64,000 nucleotides of DNA from Patiria miniata (Eukaryota; Echinodermata; Asteroidea; Valvatida; Asterinidae): positions 2,361,001 through 2,425,000 of the forward strand of contig NW_024037072.1 of the NCBI RefSeq assembly GCF_015706575.1, written 5' to 3'. The position numbers and the translations under genes are program-made. Numbering within the stretch: the first letter of the stretch is position 1; every line of letters begins with the position of its first letter. This document shows positions 12,301 to 27,300 of the stretch, in pieces. The notes beneath the pieces are model-generated. The model ran no database searches and was not told the origin of the DNA. It was given only the letters and a program-made list of their open reading frames with translations.

Positions 12301-15300
12301 AACTAAATATGTACTGAGCAGTAGCTTTTTCCTCATGGTGTTACCGCAAACCGAAACGATTCTGTTACTCCACCATGTTAAGCCTAAATTTTTAAAACGC
12401 ATGTTTCTTCACAGATCTATCGAAAGATAGTGATTGACAGTCTCTTTGTGTCATCCCCAAGCCTCGTTCTTGCCATTCATTCCACTGTGCAAAGCTTCAA
12501 ATCATACACAAGATTGAGAATGTCGTCTCTCCGTGGACTACGTGCCAGAAAAGCATGGCTGTGTGACAATTAGGGCTCCAGTGTGTGGGTTCAAACTGTG
12601 TGCATGCACTGGTTCCAGCACTTTCCGTGTCACAAGAGTACGTCTGTTGCCATATGCTCCAATTCTCAATACAAAATTGTCAAAATTCTTTACACTGAGT
12701 GGGGTGGGATGTCTTTGTTCTTGCAGCCCTACCTTTAGTTCCTCACGGGAGGACAGCAGTCCAGCACCGTATGCTTTCTTATGACCGTTCTGAATGCACA
12801 TCCCAAACTCCACAGTAAACCAGTAAAGCTGCCAACAGAGAAGTGTCAAAGTCAAGAGTCAAAGAAAAGCCCAACATAAAAGAGTTCAATATATAGAAAC
12901 ATGTCAAAAGCATTTTAACAACCAGAAACAGTATCGAACATTATGTGACATAGCCCTGTGCGATGCTTACTTTTAACAGTTCTTCGGTAGTGCCCTCTGC
13001 ATGCGTACAAATACTATATCAAGATGGAAGTAAACAGCCGTCTGCAATTTATAGATGTTTCTCAAATCAATATTAATGGTAGCTTGAGAATAATTGAGCA
13101 TAAAGCTACCAAAACAGTACTCTCAAAGAAGTACTAATCCTTGATGGAGAGGCACAAACTAAAGTAAACCATATATGCAATTATCTAAATAAGAACTTTT
13201 ACTTACTGTTGACAACTTTTTAATGTATTCGTCAGGTGCACCAAGCGAGGCCAGGCCCATCTCCTAAATAGTGGAAAAAGGAGGATGCAATAAAAATTGT
13301 TTCCGAGACCCCACACTTGCAAGAAACTGGGTGGTAAGCACCAAGGCTCCATTGGTTTGAGTACTTTCGATAATGAATATAAATGAATGGACACACAGCC
13401 TGAAAACTGTTATGCAAGAAATGTAGTTTTTGAACAATCATTTGCAAAGGGAATTAGAATTTTACTTGAGCTAAAGTGCACAAGAGATGTGCATTTCTGG
13501 GTAAGTACAGGAACCAGGTACAGTGGAATGCTGCTATAACGAAAATCGCGGGATCCACACAAAATGTTCGTAATAGCGATCGTTCGGTATAGCGATTTTG
13601 AGCCGCTGGTGATTAAAATGGAGTCTGTCAAAAATAGCGCCCTCTTGTGCCTTACTTAAAGTGTGCCCTCTTTTGACTGGATTTTTTAAGTGTATCAGAT
13701 TCGGGTATCAGATTCCGATGCACAGCCCTGGAGTATTTACTTAGATATTTTCAGTATACAAGTTCCTTCATGTCTAAATGCTCGGCTTCTCCAACCAGGG
13801 ACAAACCTGAACCTAGGCAGGGAGTGGTGGTGGTGCTCAGGCGCCTTCATTACCTCTCTGTCGTCCACTGTTATGGGTCACTATGGGCTCCGTGCGCCAA
13901 CGAAAGAGGGCGCCCTTTTACCTAGCAATGACGTCCCATGGGCGGGACATTTCGCTGGTGGACGCGCGCACCCTTCCTTTGTGTGTGACGCTCGTACACC
14001 AGGGGATTCGTACCATGTAGGCCTACACGCAGTGGCCGCACTTCGCGGCAAATGAATTACAGTCAGGCAAGATGGCGTCGGTCGGTCACCCCTAACTGTA
14101 CTTTCTTTGCCGGTGAGGGGGTACTTGTGAACGGAGCGGATAGCCCCTCAGTGATGTCACACTACCACTCAGATAACAGCCTCCGCATGCACACTTACCT
14201 GGGAGAACGCGGCAAAGCTTGGATCGGCAAATAATGGCACATGGCCAATCAGCTCATGGCAAACATCCCTGAGGAAAACAAAAGGGAGATGATTTACACT
14301 GAACATTCAGGACACGACATTTCATTTTTCAAGTCATTTCAATTTGACATTTCAATTGGTGTGTTTTATTTGAAAAGGCTCCTGTTTCTATTTAGATGTT
14401 TTCAACCCTCTAAAAATATGCTATATTACTGGTAGTCAACACCTAATTTGAAATTTGTAAAGTTAATTTTCCAACTTAAACTATAAAACGTGGGCCTTTT
14501 TTTTTTTTTCATTGTTCAATGTCTCATTCAAAATGAAAATTGAAAAAAAACCCAAAAAAAACCCACTGGGAGAGTAACGTCAATAGACCTTTATTATGCT
14601 GCCACCAAATCAGTAATGCTCCCTTTATCCAATAACAGTATGGAACGATAATGTTTTTTGTGCAAAAAGGAACCAGACTATTTTTCCTTCAAGCCTCGTT
14701 TTGGATTCATGGGAAAAAAATCTAGATGGCCGCAACATGATAATGTTCTAATGCCCGATGCTAGGAAGGACTTACGGTTCTGGTGTGTACCAAGGCTTGG
14801 ATCCATGCCTTATGTACTGGGTGCTGTGAAACACACGGAAGGCTAGTCCGGCCAAGAAGTCACGCGGTGCCAAAAGACCTGCCACTGGGCGCAGAGTGAA
14901 GCCAGTACAATCTGATCAGCAAAATGTGAAATGAAAAAAAAGTAAAAACTTGCGCGATTCCCCTGGCATCCTGGTAGGATAATTTTGGAACAGATTTGCT
15001 GATTTATAATGCAAGACAACCGCATCTTGACCTCTCGTTTTTGACCAATCAGGGGACGCTTTCTATGTCGGGTCTTCGGTCATTCACTCGTTGTCGCGTC
15101 TAGAAATGGATAAAAAATCACGCTAGACACAGCAACAAAGGCTGTGGTCACGCGCTCTGTATTATGTGACATGACACGCGCGGCTGTTGTTGTATTACAA
15201 AACACTGCATTCAAACTGACCAATTAAAATCAGAGTTTTAGTCCTGATTTGGGAATGAAATGATGTCACGATTTAGTAAAGTCGACTCCAATTGGCTGAG

Positions 15301-18300
15301 GCGAGAGATCGCATATATCTGCATGCTTTGACATATCAGACGTTACACAGGAGACTTGGCTCCGTGGATAATGGGTGATACTCAGACTAGCATCCTAGCA
15401 GTTTGTATACATGTACGGGGAGTTAGTACTAGGATAATATTCAGTGTACCTAACCAAAATGGAATGTGTCATAACTAGCAACAGGGACTAGCAAAGAAAT
15501 GGGTGGGCAGCCGTGTTCGTCAGGCAGTGTTATGTCACTTGTGTGTGCCTCACTATACAGTCTACAACTGTGCAGCTATAAAGGGGCCTGGGTTTGTAGC
15601 TCTATGCTTTTACTTACAAAACAATAACTTTCAAGACACTAGAGAAACACAGTGACATAAATCATATATACCTAGGACCGGCCGAGGCAGGTAGAGTAAC
15701 CCTGGAGGTCATGACCTGTTGCCCAAGTCGAATAACTTTACCAGATACCATGAACACTAACCACATATCGAGTTTGTTTGAGATGGATGACTGAACTTAC
15801 ACTTACAAAACCATAACCATAACCCTCGCTATAACAATATTGCACTCATCTTCGACTCGTGTAACATTGTTATAGCTCGTGCAATATATTCTTGTATCCC
15901 CCTCAAGCTATCCAATATTATGTAATAATCTTGTTCCACTTTACCTTTCAGGAAGTTGGAGACATCTTCCAGCTGGGGGATGTTGTCCTCTCGGTAGCCG
16001 CAGTTCTCCACCAGCAGAGGGTAGATATGGTTGAATTCCCGGCAGGCGTGGGTCGGAAACAGCTTGGACACCTCTCGGAAAATGTTGCCCCAGGTCTTGA
16101 TCTCCTCCTCTGTATAGGTGACGCGGGGAATCGGCGTGTGGCTGGTAATGATAAACAACCGCGACACAAAGTGAAAAGTCAGGCTGGTGCAGTGCTACAT
16201 GCACCTTCCTCGCCTATCACCATGTCCAACAATGTGACCCTGGTTCGAATCCTGCCCAGGGCTTCGAAGTGAACATTTCTCATTCTCTGTGTAGCTGACG
16301 GTTTGAATTGGCATGCCATTAAAAAGGACACAATTCGTGACACAAAATTAGAGAGTCAGGTGGGTGCAGTGGTACCTTCCTTAAATTTCATCGCGTCCTC
16401 CTGTGAGACCCTGGTTCGAATACCACCCAGATCTACATGTGAATTGGGTTTTCAGTTCCTGTCTGATACCATGGGGTTCCCCACAATACCTGTACCTCAC
16501 AGTTTTACTTCCACCTGTACATGCTCATACAGTTGTGTTTTACTATACTCTCGAGGACAATGCTTTGTGTTTCCTTTTGTCCCTGTAATATAACACTCTC
16601 CTATAGACTAAGCACATAACCGTACGATCGAGGACCGTTTTCAACAAAAGACGCAACTCCCGAAGACTGAAAGGATCTGTTGTTCTTCCTTTGTGTGTCA
16701 GTCCTCGGGGGTGATGTTAACGAACATGTGTACATGTACATGTACATTGTACCTGTACGTGATCATTTTTTTATGGTCTTCAATCCACATGTTCCATGAG
16801 CAATATTTAAGAATCCTTGGTTTTACAGCCAAGAAGCAAATAATAGCTCAAGAAGTAAATAATAGCTCAAAATTCCCACTTTTGTTCTAGGATTTACGAT
16901 GACACGTTGACCCAGATTGAAATGCAGACCATGCCTAGAAATGATTCATTATGGATTGGCTTTGTCAGTCCATGCATGTCTTTGATCATGTGAGTTTTCC
17001 TCGGTAAAAATCCTCTGGCCCTCATTTGATTGTAATAAACCAACTGAAATTCATGCAATTAGTCGTTTAAATGAAAAAGAAAGAACGTTCAACATGGGGA
17101 TGTGCTTCTGCAGTTGGCAAGGATGGTATTCCGCATGATCCAAGTAAAATTGGTTGTTCCCCGGAAAAACTATTTGTTAATTTCGTGGCACTTTTTTGAC
17201 AGTGAAAAACTTAGAGTACCTTCGCTGTCTTCTAAAAGGTTCCAGTCAGTAGACAAAAAATTCCACAGAGATACAGATAACTACTCACTACTTGTAGTGG
17301 AACGCAATGTCTGCAAACTCTTTACGCCGGGCACGGTACACGTCATCAGTAAAACCCTATTTGCAGTAATAAAGGTGACAACAGAATATAAACAATTCAA
17401 ATGGGACTACTCATATACTACATACACAGACCATAAAATATGCTGAATTCAACGTGAAAACAATCAAGATCAATTTCATAAAATCACTCACCAAATTGGG
17501 GGGGGGGGGGGGGGGGGGGGGGTACGCAATAGAAATGAATCCACAATTTTCAAACAGAATCTTCAAAATATCAAAATGAACATATCAAGCCATTTTTATC
17601 TTTACAAAAAAAGGTTAACACTAGTTCAACCAAAAAATACCTGAAAACAAAGTTTGTTCTTAACCCTTAATAATATTACTGTAGGCCTATACATTGTCTT
17701 TTTAAAAGTAAACATCGCTCAGCTACCGGTAAAACAGCCAGTTTGCTGTGCTGTATTGCGTATATGATGCACATGTACGAACTTCAAACTTGCGTACCAT
17801 TTGAACAGTACATGCAGGTGGTAACTGACATCTGTTAAGTGGGCACAGTAAACAAAATACATGTACATGTATAGGCATGAACCAAAATACAGCGTGTCTA
17901 AAAAAAAAATGCAAACAAAATATAAGCGAATGCCAGATGTAGATTGTGTAACCAACATGGATAATATACCGGTACTGGTTTGAAATATACGCCTTTCCAC
18001 TTTAAAATGAGACATAAAACGTCCAAATCTGGTAATTTTTGACAGAGTTATGAGTAATTTTCTGAGAGAGGTCAAATTGACCATGGGACCAAGTTTTCAA
18101 TTTTAGGCATTTGGACAAAGGTAGCCTAATTGCCTCTGTGTGGATAACTGCCTGGCCTACAAAAAAAATGTGTTTAGCGAGTAAACACAATTCTAAACAC
18201 TTTCTTGCTATCACCTCATGCTAAAATGTTTAGCATATAAACATGTAAACCTAAAAGGATAGCAAGAAAGTGTTTACATTTGTTTTACTCGGAAAGGCAT

Positions 18301-21300
18301 ATCTTTCAAACCATGCCTAAATGTATATTATCTAGGTCGGTTACACAATCTATGTCTGGCATTCCATTACATTTTGTTCGCATTTGAATCACTGTATACT
18401 TGTATGTATCTATAGGCATGATGCTTGGCAGGTCCTTTCTCTAACGTAACGGCTTATAATAGAGAATATTAATGGTTAACATATTAAACATATGTCCCAG
18501 CTACCAGCAATTCTCTGATGAATCAATGATGTGGGAAAAAAAAGGAGAAAATTCATTTAAAGTGGAGGGTCGGGCATCTACGTATTGAGGTTTACAATGT
18601 ACTTACGGGGTGGTCAGCATCTAACTCTGATCCATAGCTCATGATGTTATTGGCAAAGTCATCAGTATCTCTGATTCTTCTCGGGAACCAAGGGACTAGA
18701 AAGTGAGGGGAAAAAACATTAAATTCGGTATTATTTTTAGATGCAGCAAAGCAGCTCTGCAAGTACTCATGTTTCGCCATTGGTTGGAGGTTGGTAGGGT
18801 GGTTGGTCAGTAACAATCTTCACCAAATGCCCTTTTTTGGCAATCAATAACCTTGTCCCTAAGGCCTTTGCAACAACACGTGCTTCAGGTCTCCACTGAC
18901 CAACTACCAATTCATTGCAGTCGTGGACAATTTGATAATGAGGTCATTCATTTCGCACTTGGGCTAGCACTGTACTGCACACAAACTGGGTGTTCGACAT
19001 GCTACAAAACGCTTCATGCACCAGCTGACGTTGAACAAAATAATGGGAATCCTTTCCAATTGACAGTCACAACAGTTGGTCTCATATCCGCAATCGTGTT
19101 TCCTGGGGGTATATTGCTTCAAGGACACCCCCCCCCCCCCAAAAAAAAATCCTGTGTCTTTGCCCTACCGGTATTTGTGGGGACAGAAATTAGTTGGAAA
19201 CTCATGCTTATTCTTAAGATACATACTTTTTGGATAATTAAAAAACTACACGAGACCACAATCTTTAATTTGAGTGGTATACAAGGTTTCTGTCTTGAAA
19301 ATTGGGTTTGCTGGATAGCTATTTTTAAATACCCTACCCCTAAACTACTCAAATCAACTGTATAGTGGGCGGCAAAGCAAACCTATTGTGCATTTTATAA
19401 TAACAGCACCAACTTGGGCATAGAGATACCGGTACACCAATATCATATCAACAAATATGGATATAGGAACATCGCTTAAAGGCCGTGGGAACCACTAAAA
19501 AGTTCTGAGTCATACTGAGTCAGCACTGTTTTGTAATGCATTTTCTCGTGTGGTTGGATCGAGGCCAAAATATTTTCTGCCCTGCTTGGGTGCAAAATGT
19601 GAGAGACCTTCCACTATTAAACACAAAAGAAAATACGCTGACAAAAATCGCGCCCCACTAAAAATTGAGTTGCGATGAGCCACAAGAAGAGCCGAGTCAT
19701 AGCTGTGTCAGCACTTTTTAAATGCACTACAGTAGGTCATAGATTACTACATATACATGTACATGTTAGGTCATTTTGTCAACGTGGGGGGGGGGGGGGG
19801 GGGAATGTTCTGACTTCCTCCCCCCCCCCCCCAGAAAAAGAAAGCAATTATCAATTAAAATCAATTATCCCAGTACGTATATTTTCCCTAAAAGGTGTTC
19901 CCGTTTCCATCCATTGTACATAATAGACATCAAATGCGCATGTTTATTAGGAATGTGCGACGTCATTGAAAGTCAAACCCCCCCCCCCAACAGCTAACCA
20001 GCTTGTCCCTTGACATCTATGAATAACAAGAAATCGACATCAATGCATTTTTGCACGTTTGTATGTGGATACTTAAATTAAAGTTTACGAAAATGATGTA
20101 GTAATTTTTTTTTTTTTACATAATTGCATTTTTAAAATAGTGACTCGGCACTTTTTGTGACCAAACTCAATTGATTTTTATTTGTGGGGCAAGGGTTTTG
20201 CCAGACCCTTTCCTGCTATGATAGTGGAAGGTCTAAAACGTTGCCAGGACATTATTTTTGGCGAGTCAGAACTTGAATTCCAAACTAAATTTATTACTTT
20301 GGCTGGTCCACTTTGTACATCTGTACTCTGTACAGTTCTTGCAGAATCAGCTGGCCATGCTGGCAGGCGTTATTCAGGTTTTTTTTCCAATGAGATATTT
20401 AAAGATAATCCATTGTTTATGCCTGTTTTGTAGAAAATATTTTGGCCTCCACACTGCATAAAAAAGTGCATTAAGTTATTATGCTGACTGAGCATGACTC
20501 AGAACTTTTGAAATGATGGCTTCCACAGCCGTCATGTCAAGGGCTAGATCTGAAATGCTCCAAAATCCACATTTATTGATATGATATTGGTCTATCTCTG
20601 TGCCAAATTTGGTGCTGTAATCATAAAATGCACAATAGTTTGCTACATGCCACCCACTATACAGCTGATTTGAGTGATTTAGGGGTAGGCTAAGCAAACA
20701 TGACTATAATGAACCCAACTTTCAAGACAGAAAGCTTATCTACCTTATAAAGCTTGTGGTTTCAGACTTTTTTTTAATTACAAAGAAAGTGTGTATCTTA
20801 AAGGGCTTTTTGGTTAATTTTGTTAAAAAGTGCACTTCTTTAAACATTTAAATTTGTCAATGTTTTTCTGGACAATTGAGGGCGCTGTTGTCCTGATGCC
20901 ATTTTAGGGAGACACTGTACATACATTGTGTATTAGCTGTTTTTCTATTGAAAAAGTGAACCCAAAAAAAATGCTCATTGAAAAAATGTGTGAGAAAAGT
21001 TTGCTCACTGGCTTACTGCCATGAAAAGACACAACAATGAATCACTAATGAAAAGAAAGTTTACGACAGCAAAATATCCAAAATGTTGGCACCTTTTTTG
21101 TGTATAAACTAATTGCAACATTGAGGTTTCTGCCTGATATGACATCACACTTTTGCTCATGAATATTGAAACTTGCATTAGCATAAAAACCAAAAATGGC
21201 ACCAAAATACCCTTGAAAATGGCAAAAAAAGGTTAAAGGGACACAAAGGTGCATTTTCAAGGATTGCATTAAAAAAATACATTTCATGGGCCCTTTAAGA

Positions 21301-24300
21301 ATAAGTATGAGTTTCCGACTCATTTCTGCCCCCCCCCCCCCAAAAAAAAACCCCCTTTTGTTACAAAACTTCTTTATTTTATTTAAAACGTGCCGATAAA
21401 ACTTTAGGGTCGCGCCAGAAAATGAGGTAAGGTCAGGTAACCAGAAGCAGAACTCTTTTTTTTCAGGCCAGCAACATGCAACATGCAATCCTATTAGTTT
21501 ATTCTAAAGTGCTCTTTTTGGCAGTAAGGCAGACATATGCTGAAACATTTCACTTGGATTTCATGGGAAAAAAATAACAAGCTGATGAACATATTACATT
21601 TCGACTCCCAAAATTGTACAAAAATATATCTTGGATCCTCCCTTGTACATACAGGGTGGTTAAAAAAAAAGGACACCCACTTTTGACAGCAACTTTTACC
21701 TATTTTTAAAAATTATTTTTAACTGTTGATTAGTAGCTACATGTATTTGACTACTGGCCTTCAAGCAAATGTGACGAAAAAAATGTTGCATTTGCACATT
21801 TGGTCTTTCAGCTTCCGGTATGCTAATTTGAACATTTCATGTGCGAAACCTGTTTGTCCACGGAGGTATGTTCCCTTCGATTGACTGAGCTCAGCTATCG
21901 GAGCTTTATTTTAAAGGGCATGACATTTGATTGTAATGTCATGTAATGTTCTGCAACAATGAACTGAAGCCAACAGCTCATTCAGTCGATCTTAACACTG
22001 ACATGAATAACTGGACAGCTTCAATAAAAGTTACCAGGGCAAAATATATTTTGGTAGGAAGGTTTTTAATTTTCATGAACTACGAAAACGTCCCATTTGC
22101 ATAGAATAACCCGTGGACAAGACTGATTTCGGTGACTTGTATTCAAATTAGCATAATATCATTATCTTTGCGACTTTTTCCAAGCTTAAATTCACCATGC
22201 ATGGATAAAGGCCTATACTTTACTACTACATGTATGTAAAAAAAATATTTAAAATAAGTTCATTAAGTACGTGGAAATTGCTGTCAAATGTGGGTGTCCT
22301 TTTTTTTTAACCACCCTGTACACTGTATATGTAGAGAAAAAGATAATTCTGTTTGACATCCTAGCAATATGTTCTACTTGTAGTGTTTGCATCCCATGTA
22401 GATTTTTACAAAGCGGTGAAGAGAAAACAACTATTTCAATTATTCAATCTTCTCTACATGTAGAGGTTAAGATGCTGATCCACTGATGATACTACTTACT
22501 TTTGTCAACAGAGCCTTAGGCATCGGTGGATGCAGTGCAATGATAAAAGATGCGGGGTGGAGGAGCATGGATGCATGGGTGACACCATCAAGCATGAATG
22601 GTAATAAGCATGGTTTGGAAATGACACAGACAAAACAAAACACAAGGTCAGATTTAACAAAACTTATTCAACTCAAAATGTAGTGCATACATGTAGTAAT
22701 ACTTTCATCTCTCATACACATTGGATCCATAAAAACTATCATTTTACCAATTTCAGGCTTTCAAGATCCAGGTGAAAAAGAAGGAGCACAGAAGAATCAC
22801 AATTTTCAAAAAAAAATCGCACTTTGGAGGACAAATCAGGATAAATGTAGGACTTTTGCGGGCTTTCAGGAGTAGTTTTCGTTGTTACTCACCCATGTCA
22901 ACAGCATCATAATAAGCCTCATTTGGCATGTTCTGTACTCACAACACTTGTGCTTCAGAAGTACAGTTGTAGTATTCCTGCGCCCAAGCTTGTCATTGTG
23001 TGATTTAAAGGTACAGTCCATCATTTGTAATTTGTGCATTTTGTTTGTTTGAAGCAACAAAAGTGCTCAATATCTGAAGAAGGATGCTGAACAACCAATC
23101 TGATGAAGTTTCAGCTTAGCTTCAGCTGCATTTTTTGAGAAAAACAACATTTTAGGATCTCGATTTCAAATCAAAAGTTGCTGAATCAAGTTTTGAATTG
23201 GGCCTGAATTCAGCGTCCGAGACACGTTCTCACTGAGCCGATTGCAGCTACGTGATGTCGTGCACTGATCCGACGAATTATAGAAACCGTGCGCGCATGT
23301 GCGTCGTGCCAATGTTTGCGCGTGCTTCGCCGAATAACAAAACGAACTACTAGTTTGAATTTCCTACGGTGCGTCTTCAGAAGCACCGTTGGAAAGGCCT
23401 TCTTTCGTCCCCTTACTATCTTTCAACCAAGTATGTTTTTCAAAAATAATTACGCCAGTTACTTTTTGGATAGCTGCAAATGATGGACTCGGGCTTTAAA
23501 TATGACAGTGTGTAACAGTGTTATGAAAAAATATCCAATGAGATTTCATTTTTCGGAGTTGTACAGACAATAAACATTAGGAAGAGTAAGAAAACGTAGG
23601 AATTTTAAGGAAACAGTAGGAAAAGTAGGGGTAAAATAAAGCACCAGAGAAAAGTAGGAAAAGCGGGAATGCTTGAAAGCCTGCAATTTGTTCACCTGCA
23701 TAGTACATTCATTCTTCATCGCTAATGGAAAATAAAAAAAAAAAATTCCCAGTTAATGTACTTCACTGAACATTTTCTATTCCTCGAAAACAAAAGGTGC
23801 ATATGTTTTCCATATATGTACATGCCTAATACAGGTTGAGTAAAAAAAAAAAAAAACCCAAATGTCGGGACCATCCTTTTAGTATAATTCCAAAGCTTTC
23901 TTTTAGTACAAGAACCATTCAAATTACTTATGTAATTTTCAAGCAACGGAATTTTAAACACAACCAAGGTGTTCATTCAGCAGAACGAAAACAAATCACT
24001 TAGGGATGTGTGTGAATTGGTTTTGTTTTGCTGAAAGAACGCATGCAGCAAATTTGGGCACCAAGAAAACCCAGAAATTCCTGTACCGGTATAAACAGGA
24101 AGATTCTCATGTCTGAAATCTACATGAAGCTCACTTGTATTTTCATCTTGTGAACGTGACAGCACGTGGACGTATTTTGCCTTCTCTTTCAGCTTATCCA
24201 GTACGGCATCCAGCTTGTCCGCCTTCTCATCGCACAGGACGAGGAATTCATAGTTGCCCTCGACACGCTTGGATGGACGAGACTCGATCTGCGACAGGTT

Positions 24301-27300
24301 GATGTCATGCTCCTGTTACAAAAACAAGGGTCTACATGTAATTGTATTAAGACATAACTGAATTTTTAAATCACTGACTTAAACCCCACCCCCAAAAAGG
24401 AGACTACACGACCATGTCCTCAACACTGACAGTGCATGTCAAGCATTTGTACATGTACTTATCAAGTTCACCTAATGCCTACAACTAGTTGTATAGTTCA
24501 GTATGCATCGAAGCATTACAGCCTGAAATCCTCGAAAATTTCATGTTTGGGATTGTCTACTTATACTCTTTGAAGGGTCTAGTTGAAAGGAAACAAACCT
24601 AATGTAATACCATTCCCAAGAAAAGAAAAGAAAAAACCCTCTTTTTTTTTAATTGGACAGGACGGAGTACGCATACATTTTTCCTGTCGTTTTCATTCAA
24701 TGTACGATACACGTTGTACCGTATGTGTCACATTAATTACATGTTTCTTACACGTCCTCAAAAAACGACCAGTTGTGTGGCTGAACTAACTCAATTTTTT
24801 TTTGATGAAATTGTGAGCCCCGAAATTTGGGATTTTTTTTCGCACGGTTCTCACAAGAATAACACAAAAACACCCAGTTTTTAACCCTATCCGCCCTGAA
24901 TCCTTCAAAATCCTCTTTATTAAAGTGGAGGGATTTGGAGGATTAAGGTTTCATGGCAAAAGTGCGTTACTGATTTCGTAGGATGCACTTTGTCAAGGTC
25001 TTGGGCCAGACCTTGTGTTGGTTTTGCTCAGCCATGCATAAATATAGGCCTGGATTATGCTTGAAACCCTCCATACTGCTCCAAGATGTCACTGGCAAAG
25101 CCTAAACATACGTGTACTGACAGTCACTGCTGCAGGATTTTGCAGGATTCAGGCAGTGGTCACCCCTCCACGGACCATATTCAAGAAATAATGGAGGAAT
25201 TTGCAGGATTGAGGCTATTTTTCCATTCATGAGGCCAATTGGAGGATTTTGCAGGATTGAGGCTACATCCTAGCAAAAAGGCCTAGGAAGGTACATGTAG
25301 GGTTCAATGATGGTATGGGACATTTATATTCTACTTTTAAATGCTCTTTCCATTTAATATCCTTTCATTTAAAAAGCGCTTATTTCAGGCAGTAATATCC
25401 CTTTAACTCTAAAACAATTTGGTGTGCACAAAATATCCTGGCATACATGCAGGGTAGAGGAAATGCCAGTTGCCACGTACACAATTCTCCAAAAAGCAAC
25501 TGTTACTGGTACTTTCAACTAGACAAAAGGCTAATTCTGCATTAATATCGCATGTACTGAACGGTACCTCAAACAACTTGAGAGTTCGTGCAAGGATTCC
25601 CACTTCTTCCTTCAAGCCAAACATGAGCGATGTGTTGTTATTCCCTCCATTGTCACCAGTCTGCTGACCACCCTGTCAAAAGCCAAGATAAGAACACGGT
25701 TCAAATCAAAAACAAAACAAAAACATCAACAAACAAACCAAAATGTGAATAGTAGGCCTATGCAGGTTACGTGTTGTGAAAATTACAATAGTTTTAATGT
25801 GGGGGGGGGGGGCACTTTATATGCAAACTTATCAAATGCAAAACAGTATAGGGCCTAATTAGTACATACATTTCAATTCCAAATAGCTCCATATTCCAGC
25901 ATAAGACAACATCCGGAATTATTTTAAACTTGTCTCAGTGATTAATTAAATATCATCATTTATAAAATAACTTGGGGACATTAGCACTGTACAAAATTTG
26001 ACAAACCGGTACATGCACAGGCAGCGTATTGACTTATCGTCATTTGGGAGTTAGCCATGCCCCTTAGACAACCATATGGAATTTTTGTACACTAAGTTTT
26101 GTTTGTCTCAAATTTTACGAGTTCCGCATCTATAAATTTGTATATCGTGTAACTGGACAATATGGCACAAGCTGCGTTGATGCGATTCTAACCGCAATCT
26201 ACATGTACATGGGTAGGTCAATTACACATGATTGTGTAGATGACGAAAGCACGATTTACAAAATGTTTCTCCATACAGGTTTTGCTACAGAAAATATATT
26301 CAAAGATGTGTATGTACCAGGTCCTGTGCATGTACATGTAGGCCAATACGTTCAGAACGAACAAATTTTAATTGAACAGATTGTTTTGTTCTCGTTTTGT
26401 ATCACTGACCGTCCACACAACAGCATGCTTCAAACACTGGAAAGGGATCTTTATAAATCCAGCTAATTTTCACTGAAGTGGAAAATAAATGTAAACACGG
26501 TAAAGCAACCACAGACAGATACTTGTACATGTACATGTTCATAGTACATGGCATTCAACCGTGCTATGGTGGGATCATAAAACCGTCTGGACCTTGCAGC
26601 CCCATACACATGCCATATAGGCATGATTGGATAAAAATACTGGTTGCCTGCGGGAAAAAAAGGCAATACATGAACATATGTACGTAATTGTAACCCTTAA
26701 AAAATATACCCACACTACAGCAAGTCACCATTACATGTACATGTAGACGTACATGTAGTGCAAATGAATTATGATTATAAATTGTAATCGTGCACAAATC
26801 ATGTCGACCTTTAGCATTACATATTATCAACCATATGTCAGCATTTTTTTTTTAGTAATGTGATGTTTTGAATTGGATGGATTTCATGTCTGCTTGTTTT
26901 CAGTTGGGTATTTCCTACTGAAATCTGTGACAGTAGAACATAGGACACAATATATTTGGTTTTTATTTACAAAGTGTCAGGATCTTTTCAGACATGTTCG
27001 AATGAAGAGAAATGCCAGACACAGGCATAACATCAAATATTAAAGGTGGATGAATACAATTTTCTGATTAGCCCAAACAAAAAATAAGTCGGTCTCTGGT
27101 CAGCGTGCGCTTCGATTTTAATCACGTGTGTCAACCTTTTTTTTTTCTTCAAATTGTCCGCGGTAGCTACAGCAGCGTCCTCTATTGCCGCACCTCCTCA
27201 AATTTGTGTACCAAGGAATGGGGAAATTGCACCAAGGCAAATGATGGAGGGCACCAAGGCAAATTATGGAGGTCCCCAATGTATATAAGGACACAACAAA

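Noticed and set aside
13690..14055. 121-codon plus-strand frame
   Set aside because: It lies in PAH intron 8, has no recognisable domain and its composition reflects local GC-rich sequence.
18853..19365. 170-codon plus-strand frame
   Set aside because: It runs through a C-tract and into the arm of an inverted-repeat element inside PAH intron 3.
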